Assembly: GCA_039931675.1 (NCBI GenBank)
Contig: JBDTRM010000260.1
Span: forward strand, 1 to 64,000
DNA: 64,000 nt
Direction of reading: 5' to 3'
Source: JAEUTH01 sp039931675
GTDB taxonomy: Bacteria > Bacteroidota > Bacteroidia > AKYH767-A > OLB10
Below the pieces are notes generated by a model. The model searched no databases. It saw nothing but the letters and a program-made list of their open reading frames with translations, and was not told the origin of the DNA. Shown in pieces: positions 27,750 to 36,684 of the stretch (position 1 is the stretch's first letter; the number at the start of each line of letters is the position of its first letter). The translations under genes and the position numbers were made by a program.

Positions 27750-29006
27750 TTATCTTAATTTCAGTGTAACCAACGTCAGCACTGCCAGCATAATTCCAAT
27801 GATCCAGAATCGTGATACAATTTTTGATTCGTGATAACCTTTCTTTTGATAGTGATGATGAAGGGGTGACATCAGGAATATCCTGCGGCCTTCGCCAAAT
27901 CTTTTACGGGTATATTTAAAGTAACTAACCTGGATCATTACCGATAAAGTTTCAATTAAGAAGATGCCACACATGATGGGAATGAGAAATTCCTTGCGTA
28001 TGCAGATGGCGAAAACTGCAATGATTCCACCTAATGCAAGGCTGCCGGTATCACCCATAAAAACTTGTGCGGGATAAGCATTGTACCATAAGAAACCTAC
28101 GCAGGCACCAATAAATGCTCCACTGAAAACCATCATCTCTCCTGCATTGGGTATGTACATAATGCCGAGGTAGTTTGCGAATACGGTGTTACCCGCTACA
28201 TAAGCAAGCACTGCAAGGCTGGTTCCAATGATGGCCGAAGTGCCTGTAGCAAGTCCATCTATTCCATCTGTTATGTTGGCTCCGTTTGAAACAGCAGTGA
28301 TGATGAAGATAGATACCAGTATAAACGCAACCCATGTATATTTTTTCATTTCAGGACTGATCCACGTAACCAGCCATGCATAATCGAATTCGTGATTTTT
28401 GAGAAAGGGCAAAGTGGTCCTGGTTGACTTTACGTTTTTTCTTGAATACAATGCACCTTCATTTCTGCTTATTTCATCAATTACTGATCTTTGAGAAGTA
28501 AGGTTGATTTCACCTGCCGGAATTTTTTCGCGCACTACAACAAACTGGTTGAAGCAAAGAATACATCCAACGATTATCCCAAGCCCCACCTGTCCCAATA
28601 TTTTAAACCTTCCGGCAAGCCCTTCTTTATCTTTTTTAAATACTTTTATGTAATCATCTAAAAGCCCTATAAAACCTAACCATACTGTGGAAATGAGGAG
28701 TGTAACGATATATACATTATCAAGCCGTGCGAATAAAAGTGTAGGCAGCAGGATAGATGAAAGGATTATTAACCCGCCCATGGTTGGTGTTCCGTGTTTT
28801 TGTTTTTCCCCTTCAAGACCGAGATCCCGAATAGTTTCACCAACCTGTTTTCTGTACAATAAATCAATAATGCGCTTGCCGATGAAAAGCGAAAACAACA
28901 ACGACACAATAAGTGACATAGCCGCACGGAAACTGATATAGCGGAATACGCCTGCCCCCGGGAAGTCATAGTGTTTGTTAAGATATTCGAATAGATAGTA
29001 GAGCAT
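27750..29006 (-). CDS. mraY: Phospho-MurNAc-pentapeptide translocase
   Basis: This polytopic enzyme (418 residues from ATG 29006) makes lipid I from UDP-MurNAc-pentapeptide and undecaprenyl phosphate. Visible motifs: KHGTPTMGGLI, LGFIGLLDDYIKV (the Asp pair), NITDGIDGLATG, and the C-terminal MSPLHHHYQKKG with the conserved His cluster. A TTG at 29018 is in frame but adds only MSAI; ATG 29006 gives MLYYLFEYL, the usual start. It is longer than the ~360 residues of E. coli owing to an insertion of about 50 residues near position 160-215, common in this phylum. Confidence 0.96.
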   Translation of the reverse strand: MLYYLFEYLNKHYDFPGAGVFRYISFRAAMSLIVSLLFSLFIGKRIIDLLYRKQVGETIRDLGLEGEKQKHGTPTMGGLIILSSILLPTLLFARLDNVYIVTLLISTVWLGFIGLLDDYIKVFKKDKEGLAGRFKILGQVGLGIIVGCILCFNQFVVVREKIPAGEINLTSQRSVIDEISRNEGALYSRKNVKSTRTTLPFLKNHEFDYAWLVTWISPEMKKYTWVAFILVSIFIITAVSNGANITDGIDGLATGTSAIIGTSLAVLAYVAGNTVFANYLGIMYIPNAGEMMVFSGAFIGACVGFLWYNAYPAQVFMGDTGSLALGGIIAVFAICIRKEFLIPIMCGIFLIETLSVMIQVSYFKYTRKRFGEGRRIFLMSPLHHHYQKKGYHESKIVSRFWIIGIMLAVLTLVTLKLR

Positions 29007-29048
29007 AATTGCACTCAATCACATTCCACCGGGAGTGTGATTTTTATT

Positions 29049-30503
29049 TTAATCGTTTAATGTTTCCGTTAATATTTCCATATCGTCAAATGGATATTTT
29101 ACTCCTTTTATTTCCTGGTATTTCTCATGTCCCTTGCCGGCTACAAGAATTATATCTCCCTTGCCTGCAAGGCTTGACGCTGTTTTAATTGCTTCGCGCC
29201 TGTCGGTTATTGACAATACTTTTTTCCCCTGGGCCACAGGAACACCTTCTTTCATTTGCCTGATAATGGTATCAGCATCTTCGCTACGCGGATTATCGGA
29301 AGTGAGAATTACTTTATCACTTAACTCACATGCTATACGCGACATAATTGGCCGCTTGGCCGCATCACGATCACCACCACAACCAACTACAGTTATTACT
29401 TTTTCATTACCTGTACGAATATCTTTTATGGTTTGAAGAACATTCTGCAATGCATCAGGTGTATGCGCATAATCAACAATTCCGGTAATCTTTTTTTCTG
29501 AAATGATATATTCAAACCTGCCTTCGGGCGGATTGAGATTACTAAGAAATTGGAGTGTCTTTATTTTATCAATTTCAAAAAGCACTGCAGTTGCATAAGC
29601 ACAGGTAAGATTGTACGCATTAAAGGTGCCGATGAGTTTGCACAATACTTCATGATTATCAATATTCAATAACAATCCCTGGAAATTATTTTCAATTACA
29701 CGGCATTTAAAATCACAATTGCGAAGCAAACCATAGCTGTATTTTTTTGCATTTGTGTTTTGCAACATCACCATCCCATTTTTATCATCCTTATTTACCA
29801 ATGCAAAAGCATTGTGAGTGAGCATGTCAAAGAATCCCTTTTTTGCTTTTATGTATTCATCAAATGTTTTGTGATAATCTAAATGGTCGTGAGTGATATT
29901 GGTAAATACCCCTGCTGCAAAAGTTAAACCTGTAATGCGGTGTTGAACCACTGCATGCGAACTCACTTCCATGAACACATAACTGCAACCCTTTGCTACC
30001 ATCTCACTCAATAGTTTATTAAGTGATAATGCATCAGGAGTGGTATGTGTTGAAGGAATTACTTCATCGTTGATTTGATTTTTAACAGTAGAAAGCAGTC
30101 CTGCATTGTAACCAAGATTTCTGAAGAGATTAAAAAGTAATGTTACTGTAGTTGTTTTACCATTAGTACCGGTAACTCCAACCAACTTTAATTTTTCGGA
30201 AGGATTGTTATAAAAGTTGGCAGCGATGTAGCCTAATGCTAGTGAAGAATCTTTTACTCTTATATATGTAATACCGCTTTCAATTGCATCAGGCATTATT
30301 TCGCACACAATTACTTTTGCGCCCTTTGCGATACACTGTTCAATATACTTATGCCCGTCAACCTGCGTTCCTTTAATGGCAATAAAAAGACAACCCGGCT
30401 TAACTAAGCGGGAATCAAAGAACACTTCATTGACAGCAATGCTGGTATAACCAATCACTTCTTCAATGGGCGCTTTGTATAATATGTCTTTTAATATCGG
30501 CAT
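29049..30503 (-). CDS. murE: UDP-MurNAc-tripeptide synthetase, meso-diaminopimelate type
   Basis: This 484-residue Mur ligase adds the third residue of the stem peptide. The P-loop GTNGKTTT is at 112-119, STHTTPDAL and THDHLDYHKTFDEY are substrate and metal motifs, and the C-terminal part reads SDNPRSEDAD. The DNPR tetrad is the known mark of enzymes adding meso-diaminopimelate rather than lysine, so the cell wall is expected to be of the DAP type. It is 6 bases downstream of ftsI. Confidence 0.97.
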   Translation of the reverse strand: MPILKDILYKAPIEEVIGYTSIAVNEVFFDSRLVKPGCLFIAIKGTQVDGHKYIEQCIAKGAKVIVCEIMPDAIESGITYIRVKDSSLALGYIAANFYNNPSEKLKLVGVTGTNGKTTTVTLLFNLFRNLGYNAGLLSTVKNQINDEVIPSTHTTPDALSLNKLLSEMVAKGCSYVFMEVSSHAVVQHRITGLTFAAGVFTNITHDHLDYHKTFDEYIKAKKGFFDMLTHNAFALVNKDDKNGMVMLQNTNAKKYSYGLLRNCDFKCRVIENNFQGLLLNIDNHEVLCKLIGTFNAYNLTCAYATAVLFEIDKIKTLQFLSNLNPPEGRFEYIISEKKITGIVDYAHTPDALQNVLQTIKDIRTGNEKVITVVGCGGDRDAAKRPIMSRIACELSDKVILTSDNPRSEDADTIIRQMKEGVPVAQGKKVLSITDRREAIKTASSLAGKGDIILVAGKGHEKYQEIKGVKYPFDDMEILTETLND

Positions 30504-30509
30504 TGCCCT

Positions 30510-32621
30510 TTATGTTAGTTCAATAATAATTTGCTGACCTTTTGTTATTGTTGTTCCGGGAGTGATGGATTGCTTGCTTACCGAACCGCGTCCAACTGCT
30601 TTTACTGACAGGCCGTTACTTTCTAACAATTGCACTGCATCGCGTAATCCCATGCCTTTTACATCTGGAACTTTATTTATTTCAACTTTTATTGCCGTAG
30701 CTTTTTTATCAGTAACATTATAGGTAAACCATGATACATCTTGCGGCATGTCAGCTTTTATTCCGGTAGCTGCAATAGCCTGTTGAGTAAAGCGTGAAGC
30801 ACCTGCTTTAGGCATTGGAAGCTTTTGTGATAGCAAAGAATCTTTTTCCACTTCCTCATGCATGTCAATGCGTGTGGAATAAACCTTATCGGCAATTTCT
30901 TTAAACACAGGACCTGAAACTACATTGCCATAATAAAACTTAGGCGACAAATCATAGATTACAACAATGCAACTGTAAAGAGGATTATCAGCAGGGAAGT
31001 AACCGCAGAAAGAAGCCTGGTATCTGACAGAATCATTAGAGCTGTAACCGCCTTTATCAAAAGCCATTTTTGCTGTACCTGTTTTACCGGCAATCTGAAA
31101 TGTTTCAAATTTCAGATTGGTAGCAGTACCTCGCTGAACTACGCCTTCCATCATGATGCGTGCCTTTGCAACGGTTTTTGCAGAGCATATTGAATCAACT
31201 AAAACTTCAGTAGGGAAACTCTTAACCAATTTTCCTTTTTGTAAAATCTCTTTTACAAACTTTGGTTTAACCATGCGGCCACCATTAGCAACTGCATTGT
31301 AAAAAGTTAAAGTTTGCAACGGGGTTAATTTTGTTTCATAACCAATTGATGTAAAAGGCAACGTAACATTTGACCAGCCATGCTTTATGCTGCGCTCTGC
31401 CGGTGTGTGGATAACAGGCATTGCTTCACCCGGAATCTGTAGGCCCAGCGGCTTGTCAAGATGCATGTAGCTTAAACGATTGGTAAACTTTTCAGGATTT
31501 TTCTGATAATATTTATAGATCAGTTTTGATACCGCCACATTGGACGAGATTTCAAATGCATGCTGCACGCTAACTCTTCCATTATACCTGTGTGAATCTT
31601 TAATCGGAATTCCTGAGAACATTTCATAGCCTGCACTGATGTCAACACTATCATCCAGGTCAACATAACCATCTTCTAAAGCAGTGATGAGTGAAGCGAG
31701 TTTGAAAGTAGAACCTGGTTCTGAACCGTAACCTACAGCGTAATTAAAACCTTCGTAGTAGCTGCCATCTTTGCCACGTGTAAGATTCGCTATGGCTTTT
31801 ATCTCACCTGTTTGCACTTCCATCAGCACGGCACAGCCTCTTGGTGAATCGTGTGTAGAGAGTTGGGTATAAAGAGCATGTTCGGCAACATCCTGTATGT
31901 TTACGTCAATGGTAGTGATTACATCATTGCCATCCTGCGGTTCAATTTCATTGTCATCATTGATGGGTTTGTAAATCCCACCTGCCATTTTTTGCATGAT
32001 GCGTTTACCTACAACCCCACTTAATGTCGTGTCAAATGCGCCTTCAATCCCCACAGGTTTTACTCCATCTATTTTATAACCTACAGTGCGAGCAGCAAGT
32101 TCGCGATATGGGCGTTCTCTGCGGCTGTCAGCAATTACAATGAGTCCGCCTTTGTAGCGACCTGCATTGAATACCGGTAATTTCTGAAGCGCTTTGTATT
32201 CTTTAAAGCTTGCATCTTTCTTTAGTAAGAAATATCGCTCGCCATCTCTGCGGGCATCACGCAATATTTTTTTATAGTCCTGTGAAGAATGATCCCCAAA
32301 TATTTTTGATAGGCCATCAGCAAGCGAATCAACTTTTGCATTAAAATTCTCTTTATTAAATCCATCAGCTTTTGTATCAATACGGAGTTCATAAATAGGA
32401 GTAGAGGTAGCGAGTAAACTTCCATCGCTTGAATAAACATTGCCACGTGAAGGTTGTATGGTCATCATCTTAAGCATCAGGCTGTCGGCTTTTGCAGCCC
32501 ATTTTTTACCTTCTACAAATTTTATTTTCACTACCTGTATAAGAATAGCAAGAGCGAATGCACAGATAAAACTGTACACTAACCATACCCTCCACATAAT
32601 ATCCTTTTTGGTAGTACTCAT
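30510..32621 (-). CDS. ftsI: Penicillin-binding protein FtsI/PBP3 with PASTA domain
   Basis: This 703-residue class B PBP is the septal peptidoglycan transpeptidase. An N-terminal membrane helix (VWLVYSFICAFALAILIQVV) is followed by the dimerisation domain (RGNVYSSDGSLLATSTP), then the transpeptidase: STFK with nucleophile Ser304, SSN in EISSNVAVS, and KTGT in AGKTGTAKM. All catalytic motifs are intact. The last ~60 residues form one PASTA domain (VPDVKGMGLRDAVQLLESNG), which is usual for Bacteroidota and absent in E. coli. It pairs with FtsW and the FtsL-like protein encoded beside it. Confidence 0.97.
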   Translation of the reverse strand: MSTTKKDIMWRVWLVYSFICAFALAILIQVVKIKFVEGKKWAAKADSLMLKMMTIQPSRGNVYSSDGSLLATSTPIYELRIDTKADGFNKENFNAKVDSLADGLSKIFGDHSSQDYKKILRDARRDGERYFLLKKDASFKEYKALQKLPVFNAGRYKGGLIVIADSRRERPYRELAARTVGYKIDGVKPVGIEGAFDTTLSGVVGKRIMQKMAGGIYKPINDDNEIEPQDGNDVITTIDVNIQDVAEHALYTQLSTHDSPRGCAVLMEVQTGEIKAIANLTRGKDGSYYEGFNYAVGYGSEPGSTFKLASLITALEDGYVDLDDSVDISAGYEMFSGIPIKDSHRYNGRVSVQHAFEISSNVAVSKLIYKYYQKNPEKFTNRLSYMHLDKPLGLQIPGEAMPVIHTPAERSIKHGWSNVTLPFTSIGYETKLTPLQTLTFYNAVANGGRMVKPKFVKEILQKGKLVKSFPTEVLVDSICSAKTVAKARIMMEGVVQRGTATNLKFETFQIAGKTGTAKMAFDKGGYSSNDSVRYQASFCGYFPADNPLYSCIVVIYDLSPKFYYGNVVSGPVFKEIADKVYSTRIDMHEEVEKDSLLSQKLPMPKAGASRFTQQAIAATGIKADMPQDVSWFTYNVTDKKATAIKVEINKVPDVKGMGLRDAVQLLESNGLSVKAVGRGSVSKQSITPGTTITKGQQIIIELT

Positions 32622-32631
32622 TTGTTTGATG

Positions 32632-32680
32632 CTTTTGGCTTTTGGCCTTTGGCTATTTGCTATTTGCTATTTGCTATTTG
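32632..32680. repeat. Seven tandem heptamers across the ftsL stop and ftsI leader
   Basis: CTTTTGG (twice), CCTTTGG and CTATTTG (four times) follow each other without interruption. The tract encodes the last residues of the FtsL-like protein (its stop is at 32660-32662) and reaches to 11 bases before the ftsI start codon. Confidence 0.85.
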
Positions 32681-33076
32681 TTGTACCACTATTTTGCGTG
32701 GCGGCACTATTGATTCTTTTAAATTATATTTTGAAACTTCGGCTGCTACTGCCGATTGCTTGCTCTTTTGCATCAACTCTGTTTTGCTTGCTATATATTC
32801 TGAGCGTAATTCCTTAATGTCTTTTCCTGTTTTATCAATGGCGCGAACCATTTTATCAGCATGATAACTGTTGCCTATATAAAGCAATGCAAACACCATC
32901 AGGAAAAATATATAAGGCATTACACTTACCATCATGTCTTTGCTTACATAGCCCATGATGTTCATGCTGCTGATAATTTTTCCTACCGCACCTTTTCCTT
33001 CGGCTGCTGCCTGCGCAGGCTGTGGTGCGGGTTGCTCTTCAACTTCAGGTGCTTCCTGTTTTTTAAACTCATTCAT
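32660..33076 (-). CDS. FtsL-like cell division protein
   Basis: This 138-residue bitopic protein has a charged, Pro/Ala/Gln-rich cytoplasmic N-terminus, one membrane helix (VMPYIFFLMVFALLYIG), and a periplasmic helix with heptad-like spacing (ADKMVRAIDKTGKDIKELRS). That is the FtsL plan, and its place between rsmH and ftsI is the FtsL position in dcw clusters. Primary-sequence similarity in this family is poor, so context carries the call. The last residues (QQIANSK) are encoded by a heptamer repeat tract, which suggests that the original C-terminus was replaced or extended by the repeat. Confidence 0.85.
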   Translation of the reverse strand: MNEFKKQEAPEVEEQPAPQPAQAAAEGKGAVGKIISSMNIMGYVSKDMMVSVMPYIFFLMVFALLYIGNSYHADKMVRAIDKTGKDIKELRSEYIASKTELMQKSKQSAVAAEVSKYNLKESIVPPRKIVVQQIANSK

Positions 33077-33167
33077 AATCTGGTGATGGAACAGGGTATA
33101 ACGTAACTGTTAGTAATTTTTAATCTTTAATAACTTTCTCGTAAGCCATTGAAATTTTATTGTTGCC

Positions 33168-34064
33168 TTAAATCTTAATTGCAACTCTTAATTTTGCGCT
33201 TCGCGATCTCGGATTAGTGCTTTGCTCTGCTGCTGTGGGAGTGACAGGCTTTTTATATGCTGCCTTAAATTGTACATTGATGCGGTTGCCGTAAAAATCT
33301 TTTTCATCCTCACCTTCAAAATTTCCTTTACTGATAAAATTTTTAACCAACCTGTCTTCTAAAGAGTGGTAACTCATTACTACTAATCTTCCTCCGCTTA
33401 TAAGCACTTCCGCACTTTGTTCTAAAAAATCCTTCAATGCATCCAACTCTTCATTAACTTCGATACGCAGTGCCTGGAAAACCTGTGCGTAATATTGATT
33501 TGCTTTTGCCGCGCTCACACATTTTGCCAACACGTTTTTTAAATCATCAGTGGTGCTTATTGGATGTGTGTTTCGCGCTTCCACTATTGCTGCTGCCAAT
33601 GTTTTTGCATTTCGTATTTCACCGTAAGCTGAGAACAATTGCTGTAATTTTTTTTCATCGTAACCGGCCAGAATTTGCTTTGCAGTTTTAGCTGCATTGC
33701 GATTCATCCGCATATCCAGGTCACTGTTAAACCTTGTACTGAAACCCCTTGAAGCTGTATCAAACTGGTGTGATGAAACGCCCAGGTCGGCCAGAATTCC
33801 ATCTACAGGGAGTGCATTGTGAAATTTTAAAAACTGCCTGAGGTATTTAAAATTCTGATTAACCAATGTGAACCGATCATCATCAATTTTATTTTTCAAA
33901 GCATCTTCATCCTGGTCAAAGGCAATCAATCTTCCGTTTTTCAATCGCTCCATTATCGCCCTGCTGTGACCTCCTCCTCCATAAGTTACATCAACATAAA
34001 TTCCGTTTTCTTTTATCTCAAGTGCATCTATACACTCCTGCAACATCACCGGTTGATGGTACAT
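33168..34064 (-). CDS. rsmH: 16S rRNA (cytosine1402-N4)-methyltransferase
   Basis: This 298-residue SAM-dependent methyltransferase (MraW) modifies C1402 of 16S rRNA in the decoding centre. YVDVTYGGGGHSRAIMERL is the SAM motif, LADLGVSSHQFD follows, and RGFSTRFNSDLDMRMN, ALRIEVNEEL and VMSYHSLEDRLVK are RsmH-specific. Length is normal. It begins 3 bases after the mraZ stop, so the two are cotranscribed. Confidence 0.97.
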   Translation of the reverse strand: MYHQPVMLQECIDALEIKENGIYVDVTYGGGGHSRAIMERLKNGRLIAFDQDEDALKNKIDDDRFTLVNQNFKYLRQFLKFHNALPVDGILADLGVSSHQFDTASRGFSTRFNSDLDMRMNRNAAKTAKQILAGYDEKKLQQLFSAYGEIRNAKTLAAAIVEARNTHPISTTDDLKNVLAKCVSAAKANQYYAQVFQALRIEVNEELDALKDFLEQSAEVLISGGRLVVMSYHSLEDRLVKNFISKGNFEGEDEKDFYGNRINVQFKAAYKKPVTPTAAEQSTNPRSRSAKLRVAIKI

Positions 34065-34067
34065 TGT

Positions 34068-34535
34068 TTACTGCGGAATATTAAAATTCAATTTGCCCAT
34101 CACCTCTTCAGTCAATGCATTCATTTCTTCGGCATTGATATCAGCGTGCATCTTTTCAAACTTTTTCACATCCCATATTTCAACGCTGTGACCATAAGCA
34201 AATAAGACACAGTCTTTATCAATGCCTGCCAGGTCGAGCAATCGCTTGGGAATCTGTATGCGACTCACGCTGTCTAACTCAACTTCAACCACACCTTTAA
34301 AAAATGAACGGACGAAATCACGGTTCTTTTTAATCCAGGTATTGAGCTGACCTAACTGCGCTGCAATTTTTTTCCATTCATCCATAGGATAAAGCACAAG
34401 ACAATCTTCAAAACCTTTTTTCAACACAAACTTTTCCTGCGCCTCGCTCGAAAGCTGCCTGCGCAAAGCCACAGGAAATGAGATGCGCCCTTTGGCATCT
34501 ATCCTCACTTCATGTTCGCCTAAAAACTGTGTCAT
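34068..34535 (-). CDS. mraZ: Transcriptional regulator MraZ
   Basis: This 155-residue protein has two SpoVT-AbrB (swapped-hairpin) domains: FLGEHEVRIDAKGRISFPVAL and, around residues 80-110, VELDSVSRIQIPKRLLDLAG. In other bacteria MraZ forms an oligomeric ring and represses its own dcw promoter by binding repeated TGGGN-type boxes. Here it heads the dcw cluster. A candidate promoter lies ~105 bases upstream, and a pair of TGGG boxes at 10-nt spacing lies ~330 bases upstream, near the divergent hydrolase gene. Confidence 0.96.
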   Translation of the reverse strand: MTQFLGEHEVRIDAKGRISFPVALRRQLSSEAQEKFVLKKGFEDCLVLYPMDEWKKIAAQLGQLNTWIKKNRDFVRSFFKGVVEVELDSVSRIQIPKRLLDLAGIDKDCVLFAYGHSVEIWDVKKFEKMHADINAEEMNALTEEVMGKLNFNIPQ

Positions 34536-34571
34536 TATTGAATTGAATTTTTTAATAACCTCCCCACTAAA

Positions 34572-34592
34572 CCCCTCTTTTGAATGGAGGGG
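34572..34592. repeat. Small G/C hairpin in the mraZ leader
   Basis: CCCCTC (34572-34577) pairs with GAGGGG (34587-34592). It lies in the expected 5' leader of the dcw transcript, 37 bases before mraZ. No T-run follows on the mraZ strand, so it is more likely a dispersed palindrome than a terminator. Confidence 0.45.
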
Positions 34593-34639
34593 AGTAAGTG
34601 CGGAGTGTTTACTTTTTCATGCTTCCCTTTTAGCGGTGT

Positions 34640-34647
34640 CAAATATA
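34640..34647 (-). promoter_or_regulatory. Candidate dcw promoter, Bacteroidota -7 element
   Basis: The minus strand reads TATATTTG, which fits the Bacteroidota -7 consensus TAnnTTTG. About 19-21 bases upstream is TTTA in place of the -33 TTTG. The implied leader before mraZ is about 100 bases. The call rests on the -7 match and position only. Confidence 0.4.
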
Positions 34648-34865
34648 AATGAGAATAATCCACTAAATCACATAAAAATCCACTTTTGTTAATAAATTGT
34701 TTCCTGTAGCTGTTGAAACTGTTATGACCTCCTGTATCTTAAACGCCTGTGTATGATGAGCAAAGTCATTAAAAGGCAATATTCACAATAGTCTTCATTT
34801 GATTTAATTAACTTGTTTATGTCATTAACGCAACATAATGTTAAAAATTATGTGAAAAAATATGG

Positions 34866-34880
34866 TGGGAGTGAGTGGGG
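34866..34880 (+). promoter_or_regulatory. Possible MraZ-binding boxes
   Basis: TGGGA and TGGGG start exactly 10 bases apart (34866, 34876) on the plus strand, the spacing known for MraZ operators. Only two boxes are present where three or four are usual, and they lie closer to the divergent hydrolase gene (35029) than to mraZ, so this is tentative. Confidence 0.3.
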
Positions 34881-35028
34881 GTAAAATACAAAATATTACT
34901 TTTCGCTCACTTAAATTAATGCACATTGCATTTTATAAGGCCTGAACGAAAGCCCGGGCAACAAAAAATTATTTGTGGTTTAAACTTAATGGTGTAGGTT
35001 TGAAAAGCATTACTAAACACTTTTTATT

Positions 35029-35799
35029 ATGCAATACGAAATAAAAAAAGAAGGCGAGTTTCAGTTTATTGATGAAGGCCAGGGGCCGGTTATGTTGTTG
35101 TTGCACGGCCTCTTTGGTGCATTGAGTAACTGGGTGGATGTGGTGGAAAAATTCAGGCACAACTTCAGGGTGGTGATTCCGCTTATGCCTATTTATGCCT
35201 TACCTGTGCTTTCTACCAACGTGAAGGAGCTTGAAAAATTTATACAGAAATTTATTGAATTCAAAAACTTTCGCAATATTAATCTGGTGGGCAACTCGCT
35301 TGGCGGCCATGTGGCATTGGTGCATGTATCAAGACACCAGGACAATGTAAATACGTTGATACTTACCGGCAGTTCGGGTTTATATGAAAACGCTATGGGC
35401 GGCAGTTTTCCCCGCAGGGAAGATTATGATTTTATCAGAAAGAAAGTAGAAGTTACTTTTTATGACCCCAAATCGGCTACCAAGGAATTGGTTGATGAAT
35501 GTTTTACCATTATTAACGACCGCAATAAACTCATACGCATACTTGCTTTGGCCAAGAGTGCAATAAGGCATAACATGACTAAGGAGATACATATTATAGC
35601 AGTACCCACTTGCCTTATATGGGGACGCAACGATACCATTACTCCGCCTGATGTTGCTGAAGAATTCCATAAACTGATCAAGGACAGTGATTTGTATTGG
35701 ATAGATAAATGCGGCCATGCAGCCATGATGGAACATCCGCATGAGTTTAATGAGGTGCTTGAGAAGTGGCTTGTTATGAAGGGTGTGATGGTGGTGTGA
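35029..35799 (+). CDS. Alpha/beta-hydrolase
   Basis: This 256-residue cytoplasmic hydrolase has no signal peptide. LLLHGLFGALSNW is the oxyanion strand-loop, GNSLGGHVAL the nucleophile elbow (Ser), IWGRNDTITPP carries the acid (Asp), and IDKCGHAAMMEHP carries the catalytic His, so the triad is complete. The reaction and substrate cannot be told; esterase, lipase and C-C hydrolase activities all occur in the family. It is divergent from mraZ, with 493 bases between. The sequence on its right is damaged and rich in repeats, so the gene borders an unstable zone. Confidence 0.88.
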   Translation: MQYEIKKEGEFQFIDEGQGPVMLLLHGLFGALSNWVDVVEKFRHNFRVVIPLMPIYALPVLSTNVKELEKFIQKFIEFKNFRNINLVGNSLGGHVALVHVSRHQDNVNTLILTGSSGLYENAMGGSFPRREDYDFIRKKVEVTFYDPKSATKELVDECFTIINDRNKLIRILALAKSAIRHNMTKEIHIIAVPTCLIWGRNDTITPPDVAEEFHKLIKDSDLYWIDKCGHAAMMEHPHEFNEVLEKWLVMKGVMVV

Positions 35800-35887
35800 T
35801 TTTAGTTAATAGAAAGAATTTATTTTTTAATCAGCTTAATCATATAAATCATACGAATCATAGTTCAGACAATTATTCGCCATCACC

Positions 35888-36031
35888 TGTCTGAATTGTG
35901 ATTCTTCTGATTCCTTTGATTGATGTAATTATTTATCTGATTATGATTTTTTTTCTTTTGCAATTACGTATGATTTTTCTCATTAATCATTTTTTTTGTC
36001 ACACGAATCACAAAAATTATAGTTCAGTCAT
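35888..36031. mobile_element. MITE-like element 1 with TGTCTGAA/TTCAGACA-type ends
   Basis: The left end is TGTCTGAATTGTGATTC and the right end ATTATAGTTCAGTCA, inverted relative to each other (one mismatch in the outer 8 at the right). The inside is AT-rich without an open frame. The right ~100 bases (35960 on) are nearly identical to the same part of element 2. A lone right end (GAATCATAGTTCAGACA, 35855-35871) just to the left forms a 17-base inverted repeat with the left end. Confidence 0.6.
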
Positions 36032-36058
36032 TTTCTATGCGATTCATGAAATCAAAGT

Positions 36059-36454
36059 TCAGACAGCCTTATATTTCTTGTTCGTAAATCTCTTAAATTT
36101 CAAACTTGTTTCACCGAAGTTAATCAGCAACCCGATTTCTAAATTGTATGCTTCTAAATAGTTTATGGCTTGTGCAAAATTTGTATCGTCTAATTTAGTG
36201 GTTGCTTTTAACTCAACAGAAATTATTTCTTCAACCAAGAAGTCAACCCGTCTCGTTTCGAGAGGACGCTCTTTATAAAAAATTGGCATCTAAAATTCTC
36301 TTTTAAATTTAATCCCTTGCAATTCCATTTCAATAGCCAATGCCCGTTGGTAAATTACTTCCTGAAATCCATTGCCAAGAATTTTATGTACTTCCATTGC
36401 ACACCCAATTATTTTGGAAGTAAGTTCTGAGTATTTGTATCGTTCTTTTATCAT
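36059..36454 (-). pseudogene. GxxExxY protein (PD-(D/E)XK-like), broken by one stop codon
   Basis: Read from ATG 36454 the frame gives 54 residues, then TAG, then 76 more in the same frame, ending at 36059 in a TGA that is part of the adjacent repeat. The first part has SELTSKIIGCAMEVHKILG and the family motif GFQEVIY (G-x-x-E-x-x-Y). The second has MPIFYKERPLE, then the nuclease-like RRVDFLV...SVELKA with Asp71, Glu81 and Lys83 (counting the stop as 55). A change of GAG or CAG to TAG explains the break, and no frameshift is needed. The family is frequent in Bacteroidota; its function is unknown. Length (131) is normal, so only the stop codon spoils it. Confidence 0.85.
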
Positions 36455-36503
36455 GACTGTAATTGTGGTCTTAACTATAATTCGTTTGATTCCTGCGTTT
36501 TAT

Positions 36504-36597
36504 TGTCTGAACTGTGATTTTTTTTTGCAATTACGCATGATTTTTCTCATTAATCATTTTTTTGTCACACGAATCACAAAAATCATAGTTCAGACAT
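36504..36597. mobile_element. MITE-like element 2 with TGTCTGAA/TTCAGACA ends
   Basis: The 94-base element starts TGTCTGAACTGTGATT (36504) and ends AATCATAGTTCAGACA (36581-36596), a near-perfect inverted pair of 16 bases. The inner part repeats element 1 from the CAATTACG stretch to the end. Three further right-end copies follow at 36616, 36641 and 36666. No transposase is encoded. Confidence 0.65.
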
Positions 36598-36684
36598 TTT
36601 CTATGCGAATCATGAAATCAAAGTTCAGACATTTTTATTCAATCAAAGTTCAGACATTTTTATGCGAATCACAGTTCAGACAAT

